Assembly (NCBI RefSeq): GCF_019966495.1
Contig: NZ_JAIMIA010000003.1
Span: 1-64,000 of the forward strand
Source: Tateyamaria pelophila
Lineage (GTDB): Bacteria > Pseudomonadota > Alphaproteobacteria > Rhodobacterales > Rhodobacteraceae
DNA: 64,000 nucleotides
Direction of reading: 5' to 3'
Part shown: piece by piece, positions 1-8,383 of the stretch
Numbering within the stretch: position 1 is the first letter of the stretch
How the letters are laid out: every line of letters starts with the position of its first letter
The notes under the pieces: model-generated
What the model saw: the letters and a program-made list of their open reading frames with translations, nothing else
What the model was told of the DNA's origin: nothing
Databases searched by the model: none
Made by a program: the position numbers and the translations under genes

Positions 1-1
1 A

Positions 2-46
2 GACGATGTCATCAAGCAGTACCTGGAATTACATTCCGACAAATGA
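2..46 (+). CDS. 3' end of an unidentified gene cut by the window start
   Basis: An open frame enters from the left edge and reads DDVIKQYLELHSDK before a TGA. The composition looks like the C-terminal helix of a cytoplasmic protein. Fourteen residues are too few to name a family. It would be convergent with the SIS-domain gene that ends at 203. A GC-rich hairpin (49-72, arms CCTCCGGC/GCCGGTGG) follows at once but has no T-tract. Confidence 0.3.
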   Translation, partial: DDVIKQYLELHSDK

Positions 47-202
47 TGCCTCCGGCGTCAGCCGGTGGTCCTTCACTGAATGGCAAGCAGGAGCCCGAAT
101 TTGTCGTTGATGCATTTGCTATCAAAGACAGCAAAGGGCGTGCGGTTTGTTGACGAGAATAATCTTGCCAGCGACCGAAAACCTATCCAGCCTTTTCGGT
201 GG

Positions 203-760
203 CTACTCAAGATTCGTGTGGTTGGCGCGCATTGCATCGGCGCTCAGCCCCATCTTGTCTCGCAGATGCAGGACAAGCATTTCGAAAAACAGAAACTGCA
301 CGGCCTCATAGAGCGAGCCCATTGGCAATACGGATTGTCCACCATTCTGGTCGTTCGCCATGGTCTGCGCTTCGAGATGTATGACGTGATCGACGCGTCG
401 AGGCGCCGGTCCGTCAGGGGTTGCGGTAACGCACAGTGTGGCAGCGCCTGCGGTTTTGGCGACCTCGATCAACGCTTCGACTGTGGAAAGCTGTCCGGGT
501 CCAGCGCTGACAAGCAGCAAATCGCCGGCCCCCAAGGATGGCGTTGTCATGTCGCCCACCACATGGGCATCCAGCCCCAAATGAAACAAACGCATGGCAA
601 GGGATTTCATCATCAACCCCTCGCGGCCCACGCCATAAAGGGCGATCCGGTTGGCTGTCAGAAGTGGAGCGGCCATCGCCTCGACCTGTTGCGGGATGGC
701 CCGGTCCAGCACGGCCCCGACTTCGGCAATTGCGGAGGCGGCTGTGGCGCTGAGACTCAT
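203..760 (-). CDS. SIS-domain sugar isomerase, 6-phospho-3-hexuloisomerase-like
   Basis: The 185-residue product is a single SIS domain, the length expected for 6-phospho-3-hexuloisomerase (HxlB/PHI), which interconverts 3-hexulose-6-phosphate and fructose-6-phosphate. An N-terminal helix precedes the phosphosugar-binding core: [19 protein letters not shown] (about residues 40-58), then [14 protein letters not shown] (about 81-94), the Ser/Gly-rich loop of the family. The ATG at 760 overlaps the stop of a small upstream ORF (ATGA). No hexulose-phosphate synthase lies beside it, so the formaldehyde-fixation role is unproven; a related ketose-phosphate isomerase is possible. The SIS assignment is firm, the substrate is inferred. 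Confidence 0.75.
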   Translation of the reverse strand: MSLSATAASAIAEVGAVLDRAIPQQVEAMAAPLLTANRIALYGVGREGLMMKSLAMRLFHLGLDAHVVGDMTTPSLGAGDLLLVSAGPGQLSTVEALIEVAKTAGAATLCVTATPDGPAPRRVDHVIHLEAQTMANDQNGGQSVLPMGSLYEAVQFLFFEMLVLHLRDKMGLSADAMRANHTNLE

Positions 761-882
761 GTCGTCGCCATCACATCGTCACATGCGCGCGCGGAGATAA
801 CTGCAAAGCCTGTGTCTGGTTGCTGATCGTTTAATCCACATTCCTGCGCACGCGCGGGGATGTCTGTGGGGTGATCATTCAT
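757..882 (-). CDS. 41-residue ORF overlapping the SIS-domain gene
   Basis: A short reading frame begins at an ATG (882) preceded by a purine-rich AAGAAAGGAAAC stretch and ends in a TGA that overlaps the ATG of the SIS gene (ATGA). The predicted peptide is hydrophilic, starts [16 protein letters not shown] and has no signal peptide or membrane segment. The overlap suggests translational coupling: it may be a leader peptide, a small partner protein or the truncated 3' end of a former gene. I recognise no family. Confidence 0.4.
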   Translation of the reverse strand: MNDHPTDIPARAQECGLNDQQPDTGFAVISARACDDVMATT

Positions 883-1263
883 GAAACCGTTTCCTTTCTT
901 GGACCGGGACAAACCACGTTGATGGAGATATTTCGGTCACTACCCGTCGTGAAGTCAACACACTCATGCGTAAGCAGGATGACCCGAGGCGGCAACGGAG
1001 TCTCGCCATCCGGCCACCATTCATGGGGCATATTCAGCAAAGGTCAGGAAGTTCTTCGATGCGTCCGTCTGTTCACGTCGCCAAACCGGAAACTTCCATA
1101 TCACGCGGATCAGATTGTTCCGGAGGATTTGAGTACTGACAGTTTGAATTGCGATTCACTCGGGGCGTTTATCGCGGGCAACTGCCAGATGCAGGATTTG
1201 GTAACTGATACATCAACCAACGGTTTCAATAAATCTTCGGAATACCAAGGTAACAAGAGCATT
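883..1263. other. Gene-poor gap between the SIS gene and tkt
   Basis: About 380 bases with no convincing coding frame. A 134-codon open frame on the plus strand covers 871-1275 but lacks a ribosome binding site and any recognisable protein pattern, and it runs through the tkt terminator hairpin. The promoter for the minus-strand SIS unit presumably lies here, but no clear -35/-10 pair was found. Confidence 0.4.
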
Positions 1264-1286
1264 CGGGCCGCCTGAAAAGCGGCCCG
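1264..1286 (-). terminator. Hairpin after tkt
   Basis: A perfect 8-bp stem CGGGCCGC/GCGGCCCG with a 7-base loop lies 13 bases beyond the tkt stop codon. The T-run on the minus strand is weak, so termination may be inefficient. Confidence 0.55.
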
Positions 1287-1298
1287 ACTGCCATTGGG

Positions 1299-3314
1299 TT
1301 ACAGCATCGCCTTGACCTTTTCGACGACGGCCTCTGCCGTGATGCCGAACTCTTTGAACAGCACGTCCGCAGGCGCCGAGGCGCCAAAGTCGTGCATTCC
1401 GACGAACGCGCCTTTTTCGCGTTTGCCGCGCTCTCCGTAAAGCCACCGATCCCAGCCGAAACGGATGCCTGCTTCGATCGCGACCCGGACGGGGCCTGCG
1501 GGCAATACGCGGCGGCGGTAGGCCTCGTCTTGTTCCTCGAACAGTTCCCAGCAGGGCATGGACACCACGCGGGTGCCGATCCCGGCCTCTTGCAGGATGT
1601 CGCGTGCAGCCAGCGCAATCGAGACCTCGGAACCGGTCGCCATCAACAGCGCCTGTCGCTTGCCTTCGGCGTCGGCCAGGACATAGGCCCCCTGTGCCGA
1701 CAGGTTCTTGAGCTTGTGCTCCGTGCGCACGGTCGGCAGGCCCTGACGGGTCAGCGACAATACTGACGGGGTTGCGGTGGAGGATAGCGCCAGTTCCCAC
1801 GCCTCGGCGGTTTCAATCGCATCTGCGGGCCGGAACACGTTGGTGTTTGGCGTTGCCCGGCTGATCGCCAGATGCTCCACCGGCTGGTGGGTGGGGCCGT
1901 CTTCGCCCAGACCGATGCTGTCATGGGTCATGACAAAGACCGTCGGGATTTTCATCAAGGCCGCCAGACGCATGGCAGGGCGGGCATAGTCGGTGAAGCA
2001 CATGAACGTGCCGCCATAGGGGCGGATGCCGCCATGCAGCGCCATGCCGTTCATGGCCGCGGCCATACCATGCTCGCGGATACCCCAATACATGTAGCGC
2101 CCGCCGCGGTTGTCAATGTCGAACACACCCAGATCGGCCGTTTTGGTGTTGTTTGATCCCGTCAGGTCAGCAGAGCCGCCAAAGGTTTCGGGCATGACCG
2201 GGTTCAGCACTTCGAGTGCTTTTTCGGAGGCGGCCCGGGTCGCCAGTTTCGGCGCGGCTTCCGACATCTGCTTTTTGAACGCCTTCACGGTGGCCGTCAG
2301 TTTCTTGGGCACGTCGCGCGCCATGACCCGGTTGAACTGGTTCTGCTTGTTGGTCGAGACGCCGGCAAAACGGGCTTCCCATGCTTCGCGATCCGAAACG
2401 CCGCGTGCACCAATGGCTTCCCAGGCTGATTTGACATGCGCCGGTACTTCGAACGGTCCGGTTGTCCAGCCATAGGCGGCCTTGGCTTCGGACATCTGGT
2501 CCGCATCGGTCAGCGCGCCGTGGCCTTTGGAGGTGTCCTGCGCCGCGTGACCCAAAGCGATGTGGGTCTTGCACGCAATCATCGTCGGTTTCTTCTGCGT
2601 CTTGGCTTTGGTGATTGCGGCATCAATGGCGTCGGGGTCATGGCCGTCGATCTCGATCACCGCCCAGCCTGCGGATTTGAAGCGCATGGGTTGGTCCGTG
2701 GTGTCCGACAGCGTGGCCGGACCATCGATCGTAATGTTGTTGTTGTCCCAGAACACGATCAGCTTGCCCAGTTGTTGACGGCCCGCCAGGGTGATCGCTT
2801 CCTGACTGACACCTTCCATCAGGCATCCGTCCCCCGCGATGACATAGGTGTGGTGATCGACGATCTTCTTGCCGTAATGCGCACGCAGCACTTCCTCGGC
2901 CATGGCAAACCCGACTGCGTTGGCGATCCCCTGGCCCAGCGGGCCGGTTGTGGTCTCGATCCCGGTGGCGTGTCCATATTCAGGATGGCCCGCCGTGATA
3001 GACCCCCACTGGCGGAAATTCTTGATCTGCTCCAACGTCATGTCTTCGTAGCCCGTCAGGTGCAGCAGCGAGTAGAGCAACATCGAGCCATGGCCCGCCG
3101 ACAGGATGAACCGATCCCGATCCGGCCAGTTGGGGGCGGATGCATCGAACTTGAGATGCTTTTCGTAAAGCACGGTGGCGACGTCGGCCATGCCCATGGG
3201 CATGCCGGAGTGGCCGGAATTGGCGGCGGCCACCGCATCCAGCGTCAGGGCACGGATGGCCGTGGCTTTGGACCAGTGGTCAGGATGGGCGGTGCGAAGG
3301 GCTGTCAGATCCAC
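1299..3314 (-). CDS. tkt: Transketolase
   Basis: The 671-residue protein matches full-length bacterial transketolase. It transfers two-carbon ketol units between sugar phosphates in the non-oxidative pentose phosphate pathway, using thiamine diphosphate and a divalent metal. The TPP/metal motif begins at GDG (161-163) and ends at the NN pair (191-192). The N-terminal [14 protein letters not shown] and the central [13 protein letters not shown] region are typical. It is transcribed away from the coiled-coil/zapA pair, leaving a divergent promoter region of roughly 290 bp. A hairpin follows the stop codon. Start chosen at the ATG giving the usual N-terminus ([14 protein letters not shown]). Confidence 0.97.
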   Translation of the reverse strand: MDLTALRTAHPDHWSKATAIRALTLDAVAAANSGHSGMPMGMADVATVLYEKHLKFDASAPNWPDRDRFILSAGHGSMLLYSLLHLTGYEDMTLEQIKNFRQWGSITAGHPEYGHATGIETTTGPLGQGIANAVGFAMAEEVLRAHYGKKIVDHHTYVIAGDGCLMEGVSQEAITLAGRQQLGKLIVFWDNNNITIDGPATLSDTTDQPMRFKSAGWAVIEIDGHDPDAIDAAITKAKTQKKPTMIACKTHIALGHAAQDTSKGHGALTDADQMSEAKAAYGWTTGPFEVPAHVKSAWEAIGARGVSDREAWEARFAGVSTNKQNQFNRVMARDVPKKLTATVKAFKKQMSEAAPKLATRAASEKALEVLNPVMPETFGGSADLTGSNNTKTADLGVFDIDNRGGRYMYWGIREHGMAAAMNGMALHGGIRPYGGTFMCFTDYARPAMRLAALMKIPTVFVMTHDSIGLGEDGPTHQPVEHLAISRATPNTNVFRPADAIETAEAWELALSSTATPSVLSLTRQGLPTVRTEHKLKNLSAQGAYVLADAEGKRQALLMATGSEVSIALAARDILQEAGIGTRVVSMPCWELFEEQDEAYRRRVLPAGPVRVAIEAGIRFGWDRWLYGERGKREKGAFVGMHDFGASAPADVLFKEFGITAEAVVEKVKAML

Positions 3315-3609
3315 GAATGTGTCCTTTGGGCAAAGAGATTTCAGGCTGAATAACAGTCAATGGCCAAAGATCAAGGCGATGTGGACATGTGCAGACGGCG
3401 TCAATGGGCCGTAAAATCCGGCCGTACCGGTGCCTTGATCGATTGTGCACTTCAACGCCGCCCTGCAAGCTGTTGATCGCAAAGGGGGGCGCAATTTCCA
3501 AATCCTTTGTCTAGACTTGGGTCCAATCAGAGGATGATGCGATTCGCGGGCCATGGATTTGGTGGTCTGGATAAAACTTCACGAACGACCGGAGGGGACG
3601 GGCAAAAAC

Positions 3610-4101
3610 ATGAGCGACATAGATGAGTTGCAACGACGGATCACCGCCGCGATGGACAGGATCGCCAGCGGCCTGAACAGCGTCGCGGGAACCGATGTCG
3701 GGGCGGCCGCCGCACTGGCCGCCGCGCTGGACGAGGAAAAGCTGGCCAATGCGCAGCTGACGGAGCGGTTGCAGACGCTCAATGACCGCTATGACGCGGC
3801 GATGCGCGAAGGGCAGGCGGTAAAGGATGCAGCGGATGCACGTGTGGCGGACCTGGATCTTGAACTGCAACGGTTGCGCAAGGCGAATGACCTGCTGCGC
3901 CAATCCAACACGGATTTGCGCAACGCCAATGAGGAAGGTGTCGGCGCGCCGCATCTGATCAACACCGCGATGATGGCGGAACTGGAAGCGCTGCGCGCGG
4001 CCCGCGCGGCGGATGTTGCCGAAGCCACCAGCATCATCGGCGCTTTGACGCCATTGCTGGATCAGTTGGAAGCACCCAAAGAGGAAGATACAGATGCCTG
4101 A
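3610..4101 (+). CDS. Coiled-coil protein upstream of zapA
   Basis: A 163-residue, Ala/Leu/Glu/Arg-rich protein (MSDIDELQRRITAAMDRIA...) with heptad-like patterning over most of its length, so probably a long parallel coiled coil. It has no signal peptide or membrane segment. The ATG at 3610 is preferred over an in-frame ATG at 3553 because coiled-coil patterning starts there. Its end overlaps zapA by 8 bases, implying co-transcription and coupled translation. ZapA is a coiled-coil FtsZ-ring factor, so a divisome-associated role is a reasonable inference from position only. Confidence 0.75.
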   Translation: MSDIDELQRRITAAMDRIASGLNSVAGTDVGAAAALAAALDEEKLANAQLTERLQTLNDRYDAAMREGQAVKDAADARVADLDLELQRLRKANDLLRQSNTDLRNANEEGVGAPHLINTAMMAELEALRAARAADVAEATSIIGALTPLLDQLEAPKEEDTDA

Positions 4102-4486
4102 GGTTACCATTAGCATCGGCGGACGCCAATTCTCGGTCGCCTGTCAGGAAGGCGAGGAAAACTATCTTCATACGGCGGCCAAGATGCTGGACGACGAGGC
4201 GCAAGTGCTTTCGGATCAGGTGGGTCGAATGCCCGAAGCCCGCATGCTCCTGATGGCGGGGCTGATGCTGGCCGACAAGACCGCAAGTGTCGAAGACAAA
4301 ATCGTCGAGGTTCGGGCGGTACTTGCCGAGCGCGAGGCGGAGCTTGAAGGCCTCAGAACCATGGGCGCGCCCGAGCCAGAGCGCATCGAAGTGCCTGTCG
4401 TGCCTCAGTCAGTGCATGACACGCTGGCCGAACTGGCCGCGCGGGCTGAAGCATTGGCGGCGGATATCGAAGAAAAGGCACGCTGA
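4094..4486 (+). CDS. zapA: Cell division protein ZapA
   Basis: A 130-residue protein starting MPEVTISIGGRQFSVACQEGEENYL, the typical ZapA N-terminal beta-strand domain, followed by a helix (AAKMLDDEAQVL) and a longer C-terminal coiled coil. ZapA cross-links FtsZ protofilaments and stabilises the Z-ring in the cytoplasm. The start overlaps the upstream coiled-coil gene by 8 bases, so the two are probably translationally coupled. An inverted hairpin pair follows before the convergent grxD. A 6S RNA gene often lies downstream of zapA in other bacteria, but the 113-base gap here is too short and does not resemble one. Confidence 0.9.
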   Translation: MPEVTISIGGRQFSVACQEGEENYLHTAAKMLDDEAQVLSDQVGRMPEARMLLMAGLMLADKTASVEDKIVEVRAVLAEREAELEGLRTMGAPEPERIEVPVVPQSVHDTLAELAARAEALAADIEEKAR

Positions 4487-4499
4487 ACGATGTGACCTA

Positions 4500-4591
4500 G
4501 GGCGCAGTATGACTGCGCCTTACGGGGCTCATCCACACGGCGCGCCTACAATCCAATCGGGGAGCCGTAAGGCGCATCCTTGATGCGCCCC
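4500..4591. repeat. REPIN-like inverted pair of hairpins between zapA and grxD
   Basis: Two similar hairpin units face each other in the convergent gap. The left unit (4500-4530) is GGGCGCA-N7-TGCGCC followed by TTACGGGGCTC. The right unit (4562-4591), read on the minus strand, is GGGGCGCA-N8-TGCGCC followed by TTACGGCTC. Each forms a local hairpin, and the two also pair with one another through an 11-bp perfect stem GCGCCTTACGG/CCGTAAGGCGC plus a CTC/GAG extension. It can act as a two-way terminator for zapA and grxD. The doublet layout resembles REP/REPIN elements. Confidence 0.6.
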
Positions 4592-4599
4592 GCGCCCGA

Positions 4600-4962
4600 T
4601 CAGCCGTTTGCTTCGCGGATCTTTTCAGCGGCGTCCTTGTCGTAAGTGACACCGTTTTCTTCAAAGAGTGTGTCCAATTCACCCGAAAGCGTCATTTCGG
4701 TGATGATATCGCAGCCTCCGACGAACTCGCCTTTGACGTAAAGCTGTGGGATCGTGGGCCAGTCAGAGAATTCCTTGATCCCGGCCCGGACTTCTTCGTC
4801 GGCCAGCACATTCACATCGGCAAAATCGACGGCCATGTAGTTCAGCACGCCAGCCACCCGGCTGGAGAACCCGCATTGCGGCATGGACTTGGTGCCCTTC
4901 ATGAACAGAACCACATCGTTGGAGGTGATGGTTTCGGTGATACGTGCGTTTGCATCGGTCAT
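4600..4962 (-). CDS. grxD: Monothiol glutaredoxin, Grx4 type
   Basis: A 120-residue monothiol glutaredoxin with active-site CGFS at residues 30-33 in the context [12 protein letters not shown], a [17 protein letters not shown] cis-Pro/glutathione-binding segment, and an acidic C-terminus. Such proteins bind a bridging [2Fe-2S] cluster with glutathione and exchange it with BolA-type partners. The ATG at 4962 is chosen because it gives the canonical N-terminus and has AGGAAAG upstream; a start at 5007 would add 15 atypical residues. It is the last gene of a tight bolA-orf51-orf20-grxD unit. Confidence 0.93.
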   Translation of the reverse strand: MTDANARITETITSNDVVLFMKGTKSMPQCGFSSRVAGVLNYMAVDFADVNVLADEEVRAGIKEFSDWPTIPQLYVKGEFVGGCDIITEMTLSGELDTLFEENGVTYDKDAAEKIREANG

Positions 4963-4963
4963 G

Positions 4964-5026
4964 TCAGCTGTCTTTCCTGATAAAGGCGCCGTGATAGCGC
5001 GCGGCATGGGTTTCGTGTTCGGTCAT
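4964..5026 (-). CDS. 20-residue microORF between orf51 and grxD
   Basis: An ATG overlaps the orf51 stop (ATGA), and the frame ends in TGA one base before the grxD ATG. The predicted peptide [20 protein letters not shown] is basic and histidine-rich. It could be a genuine microprotein, or a device that passes ribosomes from orf51 to grxD. Nothing outside its exact junctions supports expression. Confidence 0.35.
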   Translation of the reverse strand: MTEHETHAARYHGAFIRKDS

Positions 5027-5178
5027 CGGGTCTGGGTGTCGGAGCGCTCCCAGACCGATCCGTTGAGTTGTGTCTGTTTGATATGGTTTCGTTCAAACGC
5101 GTCCTTCCGCAGCGCCGCCAATGCGTGCTGCGTGCCATTGTGAAACGGGTCGGTGTTGATATGTGAATTGACGTGCAT
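5023..5178 (-). CDS. Small 51-residue protein between bolA and grxD
   Basis: The ATG overlaps the bolA stop codon (TGATG). The 51-residue product starts MHVNSHINTDPFHNGTQHAL, is hydrophilic, contains a predicted amphipathic helix (HALAALRKDAFERNHIK) and ends in [11 protein letters not shown]. It has no cysteine, signal peptide or membrane segment. Codon use resembles the neighbours, and the frame exactly fills the space between bolA and the next microORF, which argues that it is real. BolA and monothiol glutaredoxins form mixed [2Fe-2S] complexes, so a role near that complex is a positional inference. I do not recognise the family. Confidence 0.65.
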   Translation of the reverse strand: MHVNSHINTDPFHNGTQHALAALRKDAFERNHIKQTQLNGSVWERSDTQTR

Positions 5179-5417
5179 CAGGGGGCTTTCGTGGTCAGAG
5201 CCAGTGCGTGCAACTCCCCGTGGCTGCCGTCCATCTTGCCCTTGAGCGCCTTGGTTACGGCACGGTGCTGTTGCACTCGGTTCATGCCTGCAAAGGACGC
5301 GTCGATAACCTCGGCGGCATAGTGATTTCCATCACCGGCGAGGTCAGTGATCGTAATCTTGGCGGCGGGGAAGCTTTCGCGGATCAACTCTTCGATCTCT
5401 TGGGCTTGCATTGGCAT
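5178..5417 (-). CDS. bolA: BolA family protein
   Basis: A 79-residue BolA-fold protein: N-terminal helix AQEIEELIRESFPAAKITITD, GDGNHYAAEVIDASF, then the signature MNRVQQHRAVTKALKGKMDG and a C-terminal HALALTTKAP. The conserved histidine of the RxxxHR-like segment (QHR) can ligate a [2Fe-2S] cluster shared with a CGFS glutaredoxin, and grxD is encoded in the same unit. The start at 5417 is chosen for its GGAGAG ribosome-binding sequence; a longer open frame to 5600 has no family-like sequence. Confidence 0.92.
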   Translation of the reverse strand: MPMQAQEIEELIRESFPAAKITITDLAGDGNHYAAEVIDASFAGMNRVQQHRAVTKALKGKMDGSHGELHALALTTKAP

Positions 5418-5683
5418 GTGGTGGCTCTCCGGTTCCTGTACGTCAGATTTAGGGCGCAGGTCCGCGGGAAGCAAGCGTTTGGACAGGCACAAAGTGCTCT
5501 GCGTGTTTGCGATGCGCAGGGGCTTGTCATTTCGGTCGGCTGGAGCATAGGCTTTGTCCGGGCCAGACCTTGCGCGGTGCTTGATCCGAAGCACGTGCAA
5601 AATTCTGCGCGCGCATCAAAATGTCCCGGATTATGGCCCGCATCACCGGGGGCCGCCCAATATGACCTGCGGAGGCGCGATTT

Positions 5684-6649
5684 ATGAGCATGGAAACAGC
5701 ACCCGAACAGGCCCTTGCGTGGCATCAGGCGGGCATCGGCGCGGCCCTTGCCACTGTGATCGAAACCTGGGGCAGCGCGCCGCGTCGTGCAGGGGCTCAA
5801 CTTGTCGTGTCGGGCACTGGCGAGATGATGGGATCGGTGTCCGGCGGCTGCGTCGAGGGCGCTGTCGTTGTCGAAGCGATGGACGCTTTGGCAGACGGAC
5901 AGCCCCGTCTGTTGGAATACGGGATCAGTGATGGCGACGCCTTTGCCGTCGGCCTGGCCTGTGGTGGCACCATCCGCATTCTGGTGGAACCCGTTGGTGC
6001 AGCCATGCCTGTGGAGATGTTGAAGGCTTTGGTCAGCGCGCGGGCCGCGCGCCAAAGGATGGCTTATGTGGTTGATCTGGAGGATTGGACCCGGCGTCTG
6101 GACGACAGCGGGTTTGCCGCGCGCTTCGCCAATGATCGTACCGGTGTCGAACCCGATGGCCAGACCTTTGTCACCATCCACAATCCCCCTCTGCGGCTTG
6201 CCATCGTCGGGGCCGTGCATATTGCACAGGCCCTCGTGCCCATGGCGCGGGTTGCGGGCTATGACCCGGTGGTCATCGACCCGCGCGGTGCGTTCGGGTC
6301 CGAAGCGCGGTTCCCCGGCGAACGGGTGATCAATGACTGGCCGGACGATGCTTTGAGAGAGGTTGGTCTGGATGCCCGCACGGCGCTTGTTTTGCTGACC
6401 CATGACCCCAAGCTGGATGACCCGGCCTTGCACATCGCTCTGAAATCAGAGGTCTTTTACATCGGTGCGCTCGGCTCGACCCGCACCCATGCGAAACGGG
6501 TGGAGCGATTGACCGAGGCCGGATTTTCCGAGGCCGATATTGCGCGCATCAAAGGCCCGGTGGGACTTGATATCGGGGCGGCCAGCCCGGCAGAGATCGC
6601 CGTGTCGATCCTGGGGCAGATGGTGCAGACCCTGAGGCGCGGCGCGTGA
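5684..6649 (+). CDS. XdhC/CoxI family molybdoenzyme maturation protein
   Basis: A 321-residue XdhC/CoxI-family protein. The N-terminal domain carries RAGAQLVVSGTGEMMGSVSGGCVEGAVVVEA (described by its SGGCVE core), and the C-terminal half is a Rossmann-like domain (LAIVGAVHIAQAL, then VLLTHDPKLDDPAL and IGALGSTRTHAKR). XdhC proteins bind molybdenum cofactor and help sulfurate or insert it into xanthine dehydrogenase-family enzymes. The gene overlaps the following molybdopterin-binding gene by 4 bases, and coxSLM follow, so CoxL is the probable client. Confidence 0.88.
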   Translation: MSMETAPEQALAWHQAGIGAALATVIETWGSAPRRAGAQLVVSGTGEMMGSVSGGCVEGAVVVEAMDALADGQPRLLEYGISDGDAFAVGLACGGTIRILVEPVGAAMPVEMLKALVSARAARQRMAYVVDLEDWTRRLDDSGFAARFANDRTGVEPDGQTFVTIHNPPLRLAIVGAVHIAQALVPMARVAGYDPVVIDPRGAFGSEARFPGERVINDWPDDALREVGLDARTALVLLTHDPKLDDPALHIALKSEVFYIGALGSTRTHAKRVERLTEAGFSEADIARIKGPVGLDIGAASPAEIAVSILGQMVQTLRRGA

Positions 6650-7638
6650 AGTTCGGACCCGTTACAGCGCAAGACGCCATCGGCGCTGTTCTCGCCCATT
6701 CCATGACGGGTACAAAGGGACGCATTGCCAAAGGCACGATGCTGGAGCCCGCCCATGTGGCGCAATTGCAGGCGAGCGGGCATGAAAGCCTTGTGGTCGC
6801 GCGGCTTGAGCCGGGCGATGTGGAGGAAAACGCCGCCGCCACGCGCCTTGCGCACGCCATTGCCAATGATCCGGATGCGCAGGGTTTGCGGATTGCGCAG
6901 GCCGGGGCAGGGCGGGTGAATCTTTATGCGGTGGGACCGGGCGTCGTGCGCATCGACGAGCGGGCCATTCACGCAGTCAATGCGGTTGATCCGATGATCA
7001 CTATTGCTACCGTGCCGCCATTTCACAGGGTGGAAGACGGAACGATGATCGCGACGATCAAGATCATTGCCTATGCGGTATCAGAAGCGGCACTTGCCGA
7101 TGCGTGCGGCGTCGGTATCGGCGCGCTGGATGTGGCCGCCCCGACCTACGCCACGGCAACCCTGATCGAGACCGTGGTGGGCGAGGATCCGCCCGCGGCC
7201 AAGGGCCGGGCGGCGCTGACCGGCCGCCTGGATCGGCTGGGCCTGACGCTCAGCCCGCGTATTATGGTGGATCACGTGGCCGAACCGTTGGCGCAGGCGC
7301 TGATTGTCGCGCCCGGCGACGTGATCTTTGTGTTGACCGCTTCGGCCACGTCCGACCCATATGATGTGGGGCCGGAGGCGCTGCGTCAGGCGGGCGGTAC
7401 GGTCACGGCCTTCGGCATGCCGGTGGATCCGGGCAACCTTTTGTTCCTGGGCTGGCTGGGGGAAAAGCCGGTGATCGGCTTGCCGGGCTGTGCCCGCTCG
7501 CCCGCACTCAACGGGGCGGATTGGGTGATGGAGCGGATCATTTGCGGGCAGCGTCTGACGCAGGCGAGCATTTCTGCAATGGGGGTCGGTGGTTTGCTCA
7601 AGGAAATTCCGACCCGGCCGCGCCCGCGCGCGTCCTAG
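6646..7638 (+). CDS. MoeA/CinA-like molybdopterin-binding protein
   Basis: A 330-residue protein with GTG start overlapping the xdhC stop (GTGA). The N-terminal half resembles the MoeA-like region (AHSMTGTKGRIAKGTML, then a domain with AVNAVDPMITIATVPPF). The C-terminal half has the MoCF/MogA-like molybdopterin-binding pattern: DVIFVLTASATSDPYDVGPEAL, then GMPVDPGNLLFLGWLGEKPVIGLPGCARSPALNG. In related operons this domain may be fused to a MobA-like nucleotidyltransferase; here only the binding part is present. It probably handles Mo-cofactor for the CoxL subunit encoded downstream. Confidence 0.8.
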   Translation: MKFGPVTAQDAIGAVLAHSMTGTKGRIAKGTMLEPAHVAQLQASGHESLVVARLEPGDVEENAAATRLAHAIANDPDAQGLRIAQAGAGRVNLYAVGPGVVRIDERAIHAVNAVDPMITIATVPPFHRVEDGTMIATIKIIAYAVSEAALADACGVGIGALDVAAPTYATATLIETVVGEDPPAAKGRAALTGRLDRLGLTLSPRIMVDHVAEPLAQALIVAPGDVIFVLTASATSDPYDVGPEALRQAGGTVTAFGMPVDPGNLLFLGWLGEKPVIGLPGCARSPALNGADWVMERIICGQRLTQASISAMGVGGLLKEIPTRPRPRAS

Positions 7639-7770
7639 GGTCAATCGGTCGGCTCGCTTAAGGTCTTGCATGATCTTGCGATTTTTCGGGATCGGAAAAA
7701 ATAGGTGTTCTCAACCGACGATCTCCGTGCTTAACTCCGCTCCAACAAGAATGCCAAAAGGGAGGATGCC

Positions 7771-8256
7771 ATGGCACAGGTCTCAATGACTGTGAACGGA
7801 AAGACTGCGTCTGGCGAAGTGGAAGGGCGCACGTTGTTGTCGTCGTTCCTGCGCGACACGCTCAAACTGACAGGAACCCATGTCGGGTGCGACACGTCTC
7901 AATGCGGCGCCTGCGTGGTGCATGTGGATGGGGTCGCGGTGAAATCCTGCACAATGCTGGCGGCAGAAGCCGATGGGGCCGATGTGGCGACCATCGAGGG
8001 TCAGGCGAATGCGGACGGGTCGCTCAACGTGATCCAGCAGGCGTTTCAGGACCATCACGGACTTCAGTGCGGGTTCTGCACGCCGGGCATGGTGATGTCG
8101 GCGGCGGCTCTGCTCAAGGAAAACCCCAAGCCATCCGAAGGTGAGGTGCGGGCCTATCTCGAAGGCAATATCTGCCGCTGCACGGGCTACCACAATATCG
8201 TCAAGGCGATCATGGCGGCATCCGGACAGGATGTCAGCGCCATCGCGGCCGAGTAA
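7771..8256 (+). CDS. coxS: CO dehydrogenase-type small subunit, two [2Fe-2S] clusters
   Basis: A 161-residue CoxS-type subunit of the molybdenum hydroxylase family. The plant-type [2Fe-2S] motif [15 protein letters not shown] with a following C is in the N-terminal half, and the second cluster motif CGFCTPGMV...CRCTGYHNI is in the C-terminal half. It passes electrons from the Mo centre in CoxL to FAD in CoxM. A GGAGG-type site precedes the ATG. A G/C-rich hairpin repeat separates it from coxL. Confidence 0.93.
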   Translation: MAQVSMTVNGKTASGEVEGRTLLSSFLRDTLKLTGTHVGCDTSQCGACVVHVDGVAVKSCTMLAAEADGADVATIEGQANADGSLNVIQQAFQDHHGLQCGFCTPGMVMSAAALLKENPKPSEGEVRAYLEGNICRCTGYHNIVKAIMAASGQDVSAIAAE

Positions 8257-8271
8257 GCACGTATTTGAACC

Positions 8272-8322
8272 GCCGGGGGGCCAGCCCCCCGGACCCCCCG
8301 GGATTTTTTCCAACAGAGAAAG
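8272..8322 (+). repeat. Dispersed G/C hairpin repeat, copy 1 (coxS-coxL)
   Basis: CCGGGGGGCCAGCCCCCCGG followed by ACCCCCCGGGATTTTTTCC and a purine-rich AACAGAGAAAGAGG tail. The first part forms a strong hairpin; the second C-run can compete for the G-run. Copies 2-4 lie at 10755, 29721 and 54136. Confidence 0.75.
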
Positions 8323-8383
8323 AGGACCGGGACATCTGATTTGGCGGAGCAGATCTCTGCCGTCACATTCCGGGAGGACTAAA

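Noticed and set aside
871-1275. 134-codon plus-strand frame
   Set aside because: No ribosome binding site, no family-like pattern, and it runs over the tkt terminator hairpin.
4487-4599. 6S RNA gene downstream of zapA
   Set aside because: The gap is only 113 bases and is fully explained by an inverted hairpin pair; the long bulged stem of 6S RNA is not seen.
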